From SLJN01 sp964505385 (GTDB taxonomy: Bacteria > Bacteroidota > Rhodothermia > Balneolales > Natronogracilivirgulaceae), in contig CAZDIA010000025.1 of assembly GCA_964505385.1 (NCBI GenBank), forward strand, positions 1 to 43,453: DNA of 43,453 nucleotides, given 5' to 3'. The notes under the pieces were generated by a model, which had not been told where the DNA came from, ran no database searches, and was given only the letters and a program-made list of their open reading frames with translations. A program made the translations under genes and the position numbers. Positions 1-7,805 of the stretch are shown here, piece by piece (within the stretch, counting starts at the first letter, position 1; each line of letters begins with the position of its first letter).

Positions 1-49
1 TGGGGTAATGGAGCCGTTGGCGAACTACGTTCTTGACTTTCTTTTTCAT
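1..49 (-). CDS. Possible 5' end of a gene running off the left edge
   Basis: Reading the minus strand, an ATG at 49 opens a frame that stays open to the window edge (16 codons, beginning MKKKVKNVVRQ, lysine/arginine rich). Nothing in so short a piece identifies a family, and no clear ribosome binding site or promoter box precedes it. It could be a chance open frame; the divergent spacing from the neighbouring minus-strand gene (86 bp) would leave room for a promoter. Confidence 0.2.
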   Translation of the reverse strand, partial: MKKKVKNVVRQRLHYP

Positions 50-135
50 AAAAGGTCACAGAGATTGAACGCGGAGGACACGGGGTAGGGGCATATCACC
101 CGGTTTTTTCCTAAAAATATTAACCGCATTACAGA

Positions 136-759
136 TCAATTCATCAATTTATCATAATAGTTACCGAGATCTTTAAAGCTGATACCACGATAATTCAGAT
201 GTTTAATCTCGGAAATTAAATTTCCCGCTTTATCCTGAGGGCAGGATAGCTGCCAGGTCACCTCAGCCTGATATTCTTCGCTAACTTTTTTAAGATCGTA
301 TTTATGACAGAGCTGATCTATTGTTTTTTGCTCGGAATACGGAAAAGTGACTTCCAGTTTTTTAACAGGATGGATTACAAAAATTTCAGCCTGATCCAGG
401 CACTGCCGGGTTGATTCTCGATATGCCTCAATAAGGCCGGGCTTACCTAGTTTGGTACCCCCGAAATACCGGACAACTACAACGAGTACATTGACAAGAT
501 CGCGGGACCAGATTTCATTTAAAATAGGTTGGCCTGCGGTACCTGCGGGCTCACCGTCATCGTTAGCGTATTCGTGAACCTGATCAGGATTAATCCGCCA
601 GGCGTAGCAATGGTGTGTGGCATCCGGCCAGGTTTTTTTGCAGGATTCCAGAGATTCGGTAATTTCTTCCTCTGTCGATACCGGATATGCGTACGTTATA
701 AAGCGGGAGCCCCGCTCACTAATAGTATGTTGATAGGTTTGGAATAAACTTTTATACAC
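136..759 (-). CDS. yigZ: YigZ/IMPACT family protein (UPF0029)
   Basis: This 207-residue protein matches the YigZ family in length and motifs: an N-terminal IMPACT/UPF0029 domain (about residues 15-125) with HHCYAWRI, the signature DDGEPAGTAGQPIL and the strand-turn motif VVVVRYFGGTKLGKPGL, followed by a small ferredoxin-like C-terminal domain (about 130-205). Bacterial members are cytoplasmic; their biochemical role is unsettled, although the eukaryotic IMPACT relatives act in translational control through GCN1/GCN2. The gene is divergent from the DUF971 gene, with only about 20 bp between the two start codons, so their promoters must overlap or one must be read from inside the other's gene. 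Family assignment is firm; function is not. Confidence 0.93.
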   Translation of the reverse strand: MYKSLFQTYQHTISERGSRFITYAYPVSTEEEITESLESCKKTWPDATHHCYAWRINPDQVHEYANDDGEPAGTAGQPILNEIWSRDLVNVLVVVVRYFGGTKLGKPGLIEAYRESTRQCLDQAEIFVIHPVKKLEVTFPYSEQKTIDQLCHKYDLKKVSEEYQAEVTWQLSCPQDKAGNLISEIKHLNYRGISFKDLGNYYDKLMN

Positions 760-779
760 AAAAATTAAACTGGGTGAAC

Positions 780-1127
780 ATGTCTGAAAGTAAATACCGA
801 CTCACGAATATAACAGTTGATCACGAAACACAAACGATGGAAGCCCGCTGGGCTGATGGTCATCAAAGTACATATCCGCTGGAGGGTTTGCGAAGATCGT
901 GCCCGTGCGTGCATTGTCAGGGTGGGCATGAAAATATGGGTAAGCAGGTCGATCCCGAAATTTTTCGTGAGGCACCCAAGCAAAACTGGAGAATAAATGA
1001 TGTAAAAGTAGTTGGAAGCTATGCCGTCCAGATTTATTGGGCTGATGGCCATAATTCCGGGCTGTATAAATTTGAAAGATTGCGCGATATGTGCCCGGTA
1101 GAGAATAAAATTATTGACGCTAAATAA
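780..1127 (+). CDS. DUF971 family protein (GBBH-like N-terminal domain)
   Basis: A protein of about 115 residues made of a single DUF971 / gamma-butyrobetaine-hydroxylase-like N-terminal domain. Visible features are the paired ARWADGHQSTYPLEGLRRSCPC and IYWADGHNSGLYKFERLRDMCP segments typical of the family, with the cysteine pair CPCVHC that may bind metal. The frame also opens at a GTG at 774, but the ATG at 780 gives the more usual N-terminus (MSESKYRL). In eukaryotes the domain is fused to 2-oxoglutarate oxygenases; stand-alone bacterial copies are often linked to iron-sulfur cluster work, but no partner gene next door supports that here. A near neighbour of yigZ on the opposite strand. 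Confidence 0.85.
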   Translation: MSESKYRLTNITVDHETQTMEARWADGHQSTYPLEGLRRSCPCVHCQGGHENMGKQVDPEIFREAPKQNWRINDVKVVGSYAVQIYWADGHNSGLYKFERLRDMCPVENKIIDAK

Positions 1128-1226
1128 AGAAGCGCCAAAAAAGTCAAAGTCATCAGCATTTTGGCCAGGATCAATTCCACTGACTTGTCAAGGTAATTAT
1201 AACTCTTGCGGGGGATTGGTTCCCGG

Positions 1227-1499
1227 CTATTTTTTTCGCGTTAAAAATCCGATCAGTGCCACAAACAAACTGGCACCGATAATTGACCATATTACAGGAA
1301 ATGTGATCCCCCCGGTGCGGATAGGAAAAATTTCAGGCAGGTTGAGAAAATCGGCCAGGCCCATTCCGATCAGCGCTCCGATAAATCCGATCACGATCGA
1401 CAGAAAACAGCCACCCCGGCTGAATCCGGATATCGCCTGCCCGATTGAGCCGCAAATACCGGCGATGATTAACAGGAATATAAATTCTAAAAAACTCAT
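1227..1499 (-). CDS. GlsB/YeaQ/YmgE-type small membrane protein
   Basis: A small hydrophobic protein of 90 residues with three predicted membrane segments (about residues 3-20, 26-46 and 65-86) and glycine-rich turns (AGICGSIGQ, GFIGALIGMGLADFL) characteristic of the transglycosylase-associated / YeaQ-YmgE family, which sits in the cytoplasmic membrane and is often stress induced. The open frame extends 15 codons further upstream, but that extension (MYFDENINTYSNPRS) is hydrophilic and unlike the family, so the internal ATG at 1499 is preferred. It stands alone between the DUF971 gene and recQ. The name 'transglycosylase-associated' is historical; no enzymatic activity should be inferred. Confidence 0.8.
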   Translation of the reverse strand: MSFLEFIFLLIIAGICGSIGQAISGFSRGGCFLSIVIGFIGALIGMGLADFLNLPEIFPIRTGGITFPVIWSIIGASLFVALIGFLTRKK

Positions 1500-1618
1500 G
1501 GAGCGCGGGTTACTGTACGTGTTAATGTTTTCATCAAAATACAATAAGTTCAGAGAATCTGCGAAAAATTATGGCAATCATAAATTAATTTTCACGGTGT
1601 AATAACACTAACCGACTG

Positions 1619-1811
1619 TTTTCTTGTTTCTCGTTTGTCGTAAGTTGGACAAACTGAGCATCAAGAATGTGTCATTAGTTATTTGGTTCAATTTTTTATT
1701 TGCCCATTCCAATAGCTAATTTTTATGCATCTTTATAAGATGACTTACTGTCTTTGTCAAACGACAAACGACTAATGAAGAACGAAAAACGACTAACGAG
1801 AAACAAGAAAA
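1619..1811. repeat. Heptamer-array inverted-repeat element, copy 1
   Basis: The left arm at 1619-1641 is the reverse complement of 1789-1811 with one mismatch in 23. The right side is a run of seven in-phase 7-bp units from 1759 to 1807 (AAACGAC, AAACGAC, TAATGAA, GAACGAA, AAACGAC, TAACGAG, AAACAAG). The 147-nt spacer is AT-rich and codes for nothing recognisable. Two further elements of the same kind occur at 7609-7798 and 36896-37045. This element fills most of the 414-bp gap between the small membrane protein gene and recQ; no other gene was seen there. Confidence 0.85.
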
Positions 1812-1913
1812 GCAATCCGCAACTCACTGAATGATCGCCATATAAGATTGTTTACTTTACTATCTGATCAATCATTATGCATAATTGAAATTATTTAACG
1901 CTTTGCAGTATCA

Positions 1914-3866
1914 ATGAGCCAGCTGCTTGACCAGGCACGTCAGAATCTGAAAGATTATTGGGGCTATCCCGGATTCAGGGAGGGGCAGGAGGAGGCTGTG
2001 AGCTCGGTTCTGCACAAAAAGGATACGCTGGTACTTTTTCCCACGGGTGGTGGAAAGTCGCTGTGCTATCAGGTTCCGGCCACAGTTTTTGACGGGATGA
2101 CGGTGGTCATTTCACCGCTTGTAGCACTCATGCAGGATCAGGTGGATCAATTAAAAGCAAAAGGTGTGCCGGCCACATTTATCAACAGCACTATCCCTAA
2201 AAAAGAAGTTGAACAGCGGCTGGTCAATGCGCGAAACCACATGTACAAACTAATGTATTGCGCACCGGAACGCCTTGAAACCGAGCTGTGGAAAAGTTAT
2301 TTGCCGGAGCTTCCCATCGAAATGATTGCAGTGGATGAGGCGCATTGTATATCTGAGTGGGGCCATGATTTTCGTCCATCTTACCGAAATATTAAAACTG
2401 CGGTGGCACCTGTATCCGATAAGGTGAGATGGCTTGCTTTGACGGCGACTGCAACGCCGGAAGTCCGTGATGATATTATCAACAGTCTTGATCTTAATAC
2501 CCCGAGAATCGTTTCGCTCGGGTTTGAACGAACAAACCTGAAATGGTGGGTTCTTAAAGATGAGCAAAAGGAAAAACGCCTGCTCGATACGATAAAAAAA
2601 GCGCCTGGAAGCGGATTAGTTTATGCGGGAACCCGCAATGGCTGCGAATATCTGGCAGGGCAGATATCTGAAATGGGTATTTCAAGCAAAGCATACCATG
2701 CCGGTCTTGATGACGATGAGCGGGAAAAAATTCAGCAAGAGTGGATCAGCGGGAAAGTTCGGATTGTAGTTGCAACCAATGCTTTTGGCATGGGGATAGA
2801 CAAATCAGATTGCCGATTTGTAATCCATTATGATATGCCGTATTCCATAGAGGCGTATTACCAGGAGGCGGGGCGCGCGGGTCGTGATGGTGAAGAAAGC
2901 TATCCTATACTCATATGTAAACAAGGTGATTATCCAAAAGCCCGGAGGAGAATTGAGGAGAGTTATCCCAATAGAGAGCAATTGGTTACAGTTTATGACA
3001 GATTATGTGACTACTGGAATATTGCGGTTGGTTCAGCCATGCCGGAACCCAGGGCTATTCCGTTTGAGAAGTTGAGCGAGCACACAAATTTACCAGAAAA
3101 AAGTGTAAGGGCGGGAGTCAGTATCCTGGATCGCCTTGGGCTGGTGGAAATAATAAAGAGTTATGAACATATGATTGGTGTTCGCTTTGCAATATCACGG
3201 GATGCACTTCAGGACACCATCAGGACAACAAAAAATCCCGCCAAAGCTGACTTCACAGACCGCCTCGCCCGCGCGTTCGGCCCACAGAGTTTTGTGGATA
3301 CCGAGTATGTAACGGCAGATTATCTCAAGAAAAAACTCGAACTATCTATAGGCTCTATCATCCGCGGTTTAATGGTTTTGGAGCGCGAAAAAATACTTGT
3401 GCATACCAATATTAAGGATGATCCTCTTGGACTGCTTCCGGTTCCGAGATATAAAAAGTTTCCGTTTTCAGGAAAAGAGCTGGACAAGCACCGTAACAAT
3501 TTATTGGCAAAACTGGAGGTAATGCAAAACTATGCGGATACCCGGGAATGCCGGAGCCGCTTTTTGCGAATTTATTTTGGAGAGGAGAATGTACCGACCC
3601 GTTGTGGTAAGTGTGATAATTGTAATCGAAGCCAAGCGGATGATAAGATGGGGGCATTGAAGTCGGTAGTAAGCTGTCTGCAAGATAATGAATGCAGTTT
3701 TGATGAGATTAAAAATCAGACCGGCCTGCAGCGTAAAATTGTTGATGAAGTGATAGGACAGTTAATGAGCGAACAGGTAATAAACAGGATTGAAGATGAC
3801 AAGGTGCGTTACAGATTAATCCGCAAACCGAAGAATCTGAACAGCACGATTTCAGGAGTTGAGTAA
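1914..3866 (+). CDS. recQ: RecQ-family ATP-dependent DNA helicase
   Basis: A 3'-to-5' superfamily 2 DNA helicase of 650 residues used in recombination and replication-fork repair. The motor spans about residues 1-335: Walker A at about 43-50 (PTGGGKS), the DEAH box at about 141-144 followed by the RecQ-specific aromatic-rich loop (CISEWGHDFRP), and motif VI (QEAGRAGRDG). A winged-helix-like region follows, and a zinc site of four cysteines lies unusually late (about C546, C564, C567, C570; CGKCDNC). The last 75 residues form another small helical/winged domain, and no typical HRDC domain is evident. This layout is the one seen in the RecQ paralogues common in Bacteroidota. Single-gene unit; the heptamer-array element lies about 100 bp upstream. 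Confidence 0.95.
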   Translation: MSQLLDQARQNLKDYWGYPGFREGQEEAVSSVLHKKDTLVLFPTGGGKSLCYQVPATVFDGMTVVISPLVALMQDQVDQLKAKGVPATFINSTIPKKEVEQRLVNARNHMYKLMYCAPERLETELWKSYLPELPIEMIAVDEAHCISEWGHDFRPSYRNIKTAVAPVSDKVRWLALTATATPEVRDDIINSLDLNTPRIVSLGFERTNLKWWVLKDEQKEKRLLDTIKKAPGSGLVYAGTRNGCEYLAGQISEMGISSKAYHAGLDDDEREKIQQEWISGKVRIVVATNAFGMGIDKSDCRFVIHYDMPYSIEAYYQEAGRAGRDGEESYPILICKQGDYPKARRRIEESYPNREQLVTVYDRLCDYWNIAVGSAMPEPRAIPFEKLSEHTNLPEKSVRAGVSILDRLGLVEIIKSYEHMIGVRFAISRDALQDTIRTTKNPAKADFTDRLARAFGPQSFVDTEYVTADYLKKKLELSIGSIIRGLMVLEREKILVHTNIKDDPLGLLPVPRYKKFPFSGKELDKHRNNLLAKLEVMQNYADTRECRSRFLRIYFGEENVPTRCGKCDNCNRSQADDKMGALKSVVSCLQDNECSFDEIKNQTGLQRKIVDEVIGQLMSEQVINRIEDDKVRYRLIRKPKNLNSTISGVE

Positions 3867-4012
3867 ATTTTTGAAAAACAAAAACCAAAGAGAATGCAGG
3901 AAAATGATGATGAGAAAATCTGAATCATCATAACCGGTAATATAATTCGTTGATGTTCGTGCTAATAAGTAGGTGGTAAGTCGTTCAAATTTTGGTAAAT
4001 TAACAAGCTTAT

Positions 4013-5092
4013 ATGAACTATACCGCTACGCATTCAAAAAAAGAATCATTGCCGGATTTAAGTAGCAGAGAGCAGGAACTACTGCAGTATATAATTCAGA
4101 ATTTTATAGTGACTGCAAGGCCTGTAGCCTCAAAAACATTAGTGGAAAAACACAAACTGGGCATCAGCCCGGCGACGGTGAGGAACACCCTTACCAGCCT
4201 GGAGAAGAAAGGGTTGCTGAAGCATCCGCACACTTCAGCCGGGCGTGTGCCAACCGATGAGGGGTATCGCTATTATGTAAATGCGCTAATGCAGGTTTCC
4301 GGTTTGACGAATAAAGAGTTGCAGCATCTTGACCAGCTTGAGGATTATATCACCGTAAACATGGATGAAGCGGTGAAATCAGCATCAAGGCTGCTGGGCA
4401 GGCTTTCCAACCTGCTTGCCGTAGTGGTGGCACCCAAACTTGCACGCGGAATATTCCACAAAATTGAGCTTATCAGCCTGAGTTCAACCCGCCTGATGGT
4501 GGTACTAACCGTTGAAAGCGGATTAGTAAAAACCATTTCCATTGAGGTGGAATCAGAAATTGACCGTAATGAGCTGGATAAAGTAGCCGGAATATTAAAT
4601 GAGCGACTTTCCGGTATCGTACTTTCTGAAATCCCCAATAAGATCAAGTGGATGCTGTCGGATTTTGAATCCGAAGATAAAAGCGGGTTGATACGGGTGT
4701 TTATTGACAGCGCCGATGCGATTTTTGACAACCGTGAGGTACAGAATTTTCATTTTGGTGGCGTGGAATATATCGCCCTTCAACCTGAATTTACGGATCT
4801 GAGCAACTATCGAAGCATTGTTGAGCTGGTGGAAGATGAAGATATGATTGTACATCTGTTTGATGAAGATTCTCAACAGTCAAAAAGCGATAGTGATGTT
4901 GTGGTTCGCATCGGCAATGAAAACAAACTCAGGCAAATTGAGCGTTGCAGTGTTGTATCAACACAATATCGAATCGGAAACAGCGAGGGTACAATAGGTT
5001 TGGTTGGCCCGACACGAATGAATTACCCCCGAATGGTTGCTCTTGTAGAACAATTGGCAACCAGGTTTAATAAAGCAAGTTTTAACGAATAA
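4013..5092 (+). CDS. hrcA: Heat-inducible transcription repressor HrcA
   Basis: HrcA is the repressor that binds CIRCE operators and shuts off chaperone genes in unstressed cells, with GroEL modulating its folding. The 359-residue protein has the N-terminal winged helix (about 18-90) with the family signatures SPATVRNTLTSLEKKGLL and HTSAGRVPTDEGYRYYV, then the GAF-like and dimerisation regions. The length fits the family (340-360). It starts an operon with grpE (10 bp downstream) and dnaJ. No acceptable CIRCE inverted repeat is visible in the 146 bp upstream: only a lone half-site-like GTGCTAA occurs, so autoregulation cannot be shown from this sequence. Confidence 0.96.
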   Translation: MNYTATHSKKESLPDLSSREQELLQYIIQNFIVTARPVASKTLVEKHKLGISPATVRNTLTSLEKKGLLKHPHTSAGRVPTDEGYRYYVNALMQVSGLTNKELQHLDQLEDYITVNMDEAVKSASRLLGRLSNLLAVVVAPKLARGIFHKIELISLSSTRLMVVLTVESGLVKTISIEVESEIDRNELDKVAGILNERLSGIVLSEIPNKIKWMLSDFESEDKSGLIRVFIDSADAIFDNREVQNFHFGGVEYIALQPEFTDLSNYRSIVELVEDEDMIVHLFDEDSQQSKSDSDVVVRIGNENKLRQIERCSVVSTQYRIGNSEGTIGLVGPTRMNYPRMVALVEQLATRFNKASFNE

Positions 5093-5102
5093 TTATTTTA
5101 AA

Positions 5103-5765
5103 ATGAGTTCTGAAAAAAACGACAAAATTAATTCCAGTGAAAACAATCAATACAAAAATGAGGCTGAGACTACAGAGAATCAGCGCGATTCATTGTCTGG
5201 CGGAGATGAAGACAAACATCAGTATGAGGATTCCGATCAGAATGTAACGGAAGAAAGAATGTATGAAGATCTATCCAGGGAAGAGTTGCTGGAGCTACTC
5301 GTAGAAAAAGATAACACTATACAAAAGTTAAACTACGAAGTTGAAGAGCAGAAGGAGACAGCTCTTCGAAAAACTGCCGAGCTTGATAACGTTAAGAAAC
5401 GTACCCAAAGAGAGCGTTTTCAGCACAACGAAGAAGCCAAAATTGAAGCGATCAGGAAATTCCTGCCCCTGCGGGAAGATCTGCAACGCACACTCAATGC
5501 AGCCGAAGGCCTGGAAATCGATGAGAAGTTTCTCGAAGGTGTTCAAATGGTAGCTGATAAGTTTGAATCAGTATTGGAAGAGTATGGCGTGGAACCTATT
5601 GAGGAAGTAATGGTTCCGTTCGATGTTGATTTACATGATGCCATGCTAAGACAACCAGCTGAAGATGATAATGTGGATAGCAACACCGTACTTCAGGTTG
5701 TAGAAACAGGCTATAAAGTTGGAGAGAAAGTAATTAAGCACGCTAAAGTAATTGTGAGTCAGTAA
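5103..5765 (+). CDS. grpE: GrpE nucleotide exchange factor for DnaK
   Basis: GrpE releases ADP from DnaK to reset the Hsp70 cycle. The 220-residue product has a long acidic, low-complexity N-terminus (about 1-60), a coiled-coil stalk (about 60-130; LVEKDNTIQKLNYEVEEQKE, DNVKKRTQRER) and a C-terminal beta-wing with the family motif around VLQVVETGYKVGEKVIKHAKVIVS. The acidic tail makes it somewhat longer than the E. coli protein (197). It lies between hrcA and dnaJ with gaps of 10 and 5 bp, so co-transcription and co-translation are likely. Confidence 0.96.
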   Translation: MSSEKNDKINSSENNQYKNEAETTENQRDSLSGGDEDKHQYEDSDQNVTEERMYEDLSREELLELLVEKDNTIQKLNYEVEEQKETALRKTAELDNVKKRTQRERFQHNEEAKIEAIRKFLPLREDLQRTLNAAEGLEIDEKFLEGVQMVADKFESVLEEYGVEPIEEVMVPFDVDLHDAMLRQPAEDDNVDSNTVLQVVETGYKVGEKVIKHAKVIVSQ

Positions 5766-5770
5766 ACCCA

Positions 5771-6937
5771 ATGTCGAAGAAAGATTATTATGAGGTGCTT
5801 GGCGTCAGCCGTGATGCTGATGAGGCGGAGATAAAAAGAGCATACCGAAAAAAAGCGATGCAATTTCATCCGGATCAAAACAAGGGAGATCCGGAAGCTG
5901 AAAAAAAATTCAAAGAAGCTGCCGAAGCTTTTGAAGTTTTAAAAGATCCTGACAAACGGGCAAGATATGACCGATTTGGACACGCCGGCATGGATGGCGG
6001 TGGTTTTCGCGAACCCGATTTTGAAGATGTCAGCTTTGAGGACATATTCAGCCGGTTCGAAGATATTTTTGGTGGTGATATCTTTGGCGGTGGTGGCCGG
6101 CAGAGAGGGCGGCGAGGCCGTCAGCAAGCTGGTCGCCCTGGTGATGATATGAAGCTCCGCCTTAGCCTTACCCTTGAGGAAATCGCATTTGGTGCGGAAA
6201 AAAAGCTGAAGGTAAAGAAATTCGTAACCTGTGACAGCTGTAATGGCACCGGCGCTGAATCCGACAGCGATTTTATGACCTGCAACACCTGTGATGGTGT
6301 GGGAGAAGTGCGACAGGTTTCACGCACAATGTTTGGTCAATTTGTTAATGTTCAGCCCTGCCCGACCTGCATGGGTGAAGGCAGAACGATTAAGAATAAA
6401 TGCAGCAGCTGCTCCGGAGAAGGCAGGGTTCGCGGTGAAGAGGCTGTGAACATCCAGGTGCCGGCCGGTGTCAGAGAAGGCAATTATATTACATTACGCG
6501 GGCAAGGTAATGCCGGTTTGCGCGGCGGGCCTGCCGGAAATCTCATCGTGCTGATTGAGGAAAAAGAACATGAGCATTTCAGGCGTGATGGTGATGATAT
6601 TTACCATGATCTTGTCATTAGTATTCCAGATGCCATTCTCGGTACAAAAGTGGAAGTGCCCACGCTGGAAGGGAAGGCAAAACTAAAAATTGATCCCGGG
6701 ACACAGCCCGGCAAGTTATTGCGAATGAAAGAGAAGGGGATACGTAACTTGGATACGCAAGCTCGTGGTGATCAATACGTGAAAGTGAATGTGTATATCC
6801 CGCAGAAGATCAGTGATGAAGAGAAACAAAAAATTGAATCTTTAGAAGACTCCTACAACCTTGATCCGGCCCGCCGAACCGATTCCAATAACAAAAAAGG
6901 ATTCTTCACCCGTATCAAAGATGTGTTTGACTTTTGA
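5771..6937 (+). CDS. dnaJ: Chaperone DnaJ (Hsp40)
   Basis: Full-length type I DnaJ of 388 residues. The J domain (about 1-70) carries the HPD tripeptide (FHPDQNKG) that stimulates DnaK ATPase. A Gly/Phe-rich linker (about 75-130) follows, then four zinc-binding CxxCxGxG repeats between about residues 153 and 225 (CDSCNGTG, CNTCDGVG, CPTCMGEG, CSSCSGEG), then the two substrate-binding beta domains. It is the last gene of hrcA-grpE-dnaJ and ends 32 bp from the convergent NAD(P)-binding protein gene; no convincing intrinsic terminator is seen in that short gap. dnaK must be elsewhere. Confidence 0.97.
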   Translation: MSKKDYYEVLGVSRDADEAEIKRAYRKKAMQFHPDQNKGDPEAEKKFKEAAEAFEVLKDPDKRARYDRFGHAGMDGGGFREPDFEDVSFEDIFSRFEDIFGGDIFGGGGRQRGRRGRQQAGRPGDDMKLRLSLTLEEIAFGAEKKLKVKKFVTCDSCNGTGAESDSDFMTCNTCDGVGEVRQVSRTMFGQFVNVQPCPTCMGEGRTIKNKCSSCSGEGRVRGEEAVNIQVPAGVREGNYITLRGQGNAGLRGGPAGNLIVLIEEKEHEHFRRDGDDIYHDLVISIPDAILGTKVEVPTLEGKAKLKIDPGTQPGKLLRMKEKGIRNLDTQARGDQYVKVNVYIPQKISDEEKQKIESLEDSYNLDPARRTDSNNKKGFFTRIKDVFDF

Positions 6938-6969
6938 GGGGTAACAAGGTAGGAGTCAACTAAAAATAG

Positions 6970-7605
6970 TTACAGTTGTTCCAGTGCCTGCCGGATAGGT
7001 GTATTGCCAGAGGTTAAATCAAACTGATGACCGATAGTATCCGGCATTTCAAGTACTTCAGCAACCACAGCAGCAACATCTTCACGTGGGATCTCTCCGC
7101 TGGGAAGATCGGTACTAATGGAGACTAATCCATTACCGGGATCATCAGTCAGTTTGCCGGGGCGCACGATTGTGTAATTGAGACTGCTTTCTCTCAGCCT
7201 GGCATCGGCCTCAGCTTTGGCTTTCAGGTAAACCTGGAAAACTTCGTTGCCTCGCGGTTCCTCAACCTTCATGGCGCTGATCATCACATACCGTTTGATC
7301 CCGTTTTTTCTGCATGCATCTATCAGTTTAAGGGCACCGTCACGGTCCATGGTCCATTTGCGCTCGGCACCGGAACCGGGACCCGCGCCGGCGGCAAATA
7401 CAACAGCATCGGCAGAACCTACATCAGAACTGATGTCATCCTTAGCTTCAAGATCGCAAATGACCGGCTCAGCACCTGCGGATTTCAGCTCTTCAGCATG
7501 CTCAGGATTGCGTATTAATCCGCGAACCTGATGTCCGCGCGATTTCAAAATCGGATGCAAATGCATGGCTATCTGGCCGTGCCCGCCTGCAATGGTGATG
7601 TTCAT
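6970..7605 (-). CDS. NAD(P)-binding atypical SDR protein (YwnB/YhfK-like)
   Basis: A 211-residue Rossmann-fold protein of the NAD(P)H-binding / atypical short-chain dehydrogenase group. The dinucleotide motif is at the N-terminus (ITIAGGHGQIAMHL) with the usual R at the end of strand 2 (GLIRNPEHAEEL) suggesting NADP preference, then VVFAAGAGPGSG, the YVMISAMKV strand and the YTIVRPGKLTD segment shared with YwnB, YhfK and HSCARG/NmrA-like proteins. The classical YxxxK catalytic pair is replaced by YLKAKAEAD, so a redox activity is plausible but not proven. It is separated from the thr operon by about 200 bp containing a heptamer-array element. Confidence 0.82.
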   Translation of the reverse strand: MNITIAGGHGQIAMHLHPILKSRGHQVRGLIRNPEHAEELKSAGAEPVICDLEAKDDISSDVGSADAVVFAAGAGPGSGAERKWTMDRDGALKLIDACRKNGIKRYVMISAMKVEEPRGNEVFQVYLKAKAEADARLRESSLNYTIVRPGKLTDDPGNGLVSISTDLPSGEIPREDVAAVVAEVLEMPDTIGHQFDLTSGNTPIRQALEQL

Positions 7606-7608
7606 AAT

Positions 7609-7798
7609 GTTTGTTGTTTGAGGTTTGATGTTTTCTCAACAATAAATTAAAATGATAAGCTCATCAAAATATACTTACGCACAAATGGATCTTCAAATTA
7701 GCACTTTCTTGGTAGCACTATCAATAGGAAAGGATTTTGATGCACATAGTTCGGAATTGAAATGCTGCTAAAACGACAAACAACAAACGACAAACGAA
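7609..7798. repeat. Heptamer-array inverted-repeat element, copy 2
   Basis: The 26 nt at 7609-7634 are inverted relative to 7770-7795 with 21 of 26 positions matching. The right side has four in-phase 7-bp units from 7771 to 7798 (AAACGAC, AAACAAC, AAACGAC, AAACGAA). The 135-nt spacer shows no similarity to the spacers of the other two copies. The element fills the gap between the NAD(P)-binding protein gene (start at 7605) and the end of thrC (7806), so it would be transcribed at the 3' end of thr mRNA. Confidence 0.75.
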
Positions 7799-7805
7799 AC
7801 AACGA

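Noticed and set aside
1..135. Possible repeat relic or gene remnant at the left edge
   Set aside because: Too short and truncated by the window to classify beyond a low-confidence open frame.
1130..1180. GCCAAAA / TTTTGGC inverted repeat after the DUF971 gene
   Set aside because: Long loop and no adjacent T-tract; not convincing as a terminator.
1759..1811. Heptamer arrays as a CRISPR array
   Set aside because: Units are 7 bp and contiguous, without spacers, and no cas genes are present.
3904..3931. ATGATGA / TCATCAT inverted repeat after recQ as a terminator
   Set aside because: Stem of only 7 AT-rich pairs with a 14-nt loop and no T-tract on either strand.
3900..4012. Possible CIRCE operator before hrcA (GTGCTAA at 3959-3965)
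   Set aside because: Only one half resembles the consensus (7/9); the sequence at the correct spacing for the other half matches at about 2 of 9 positions.
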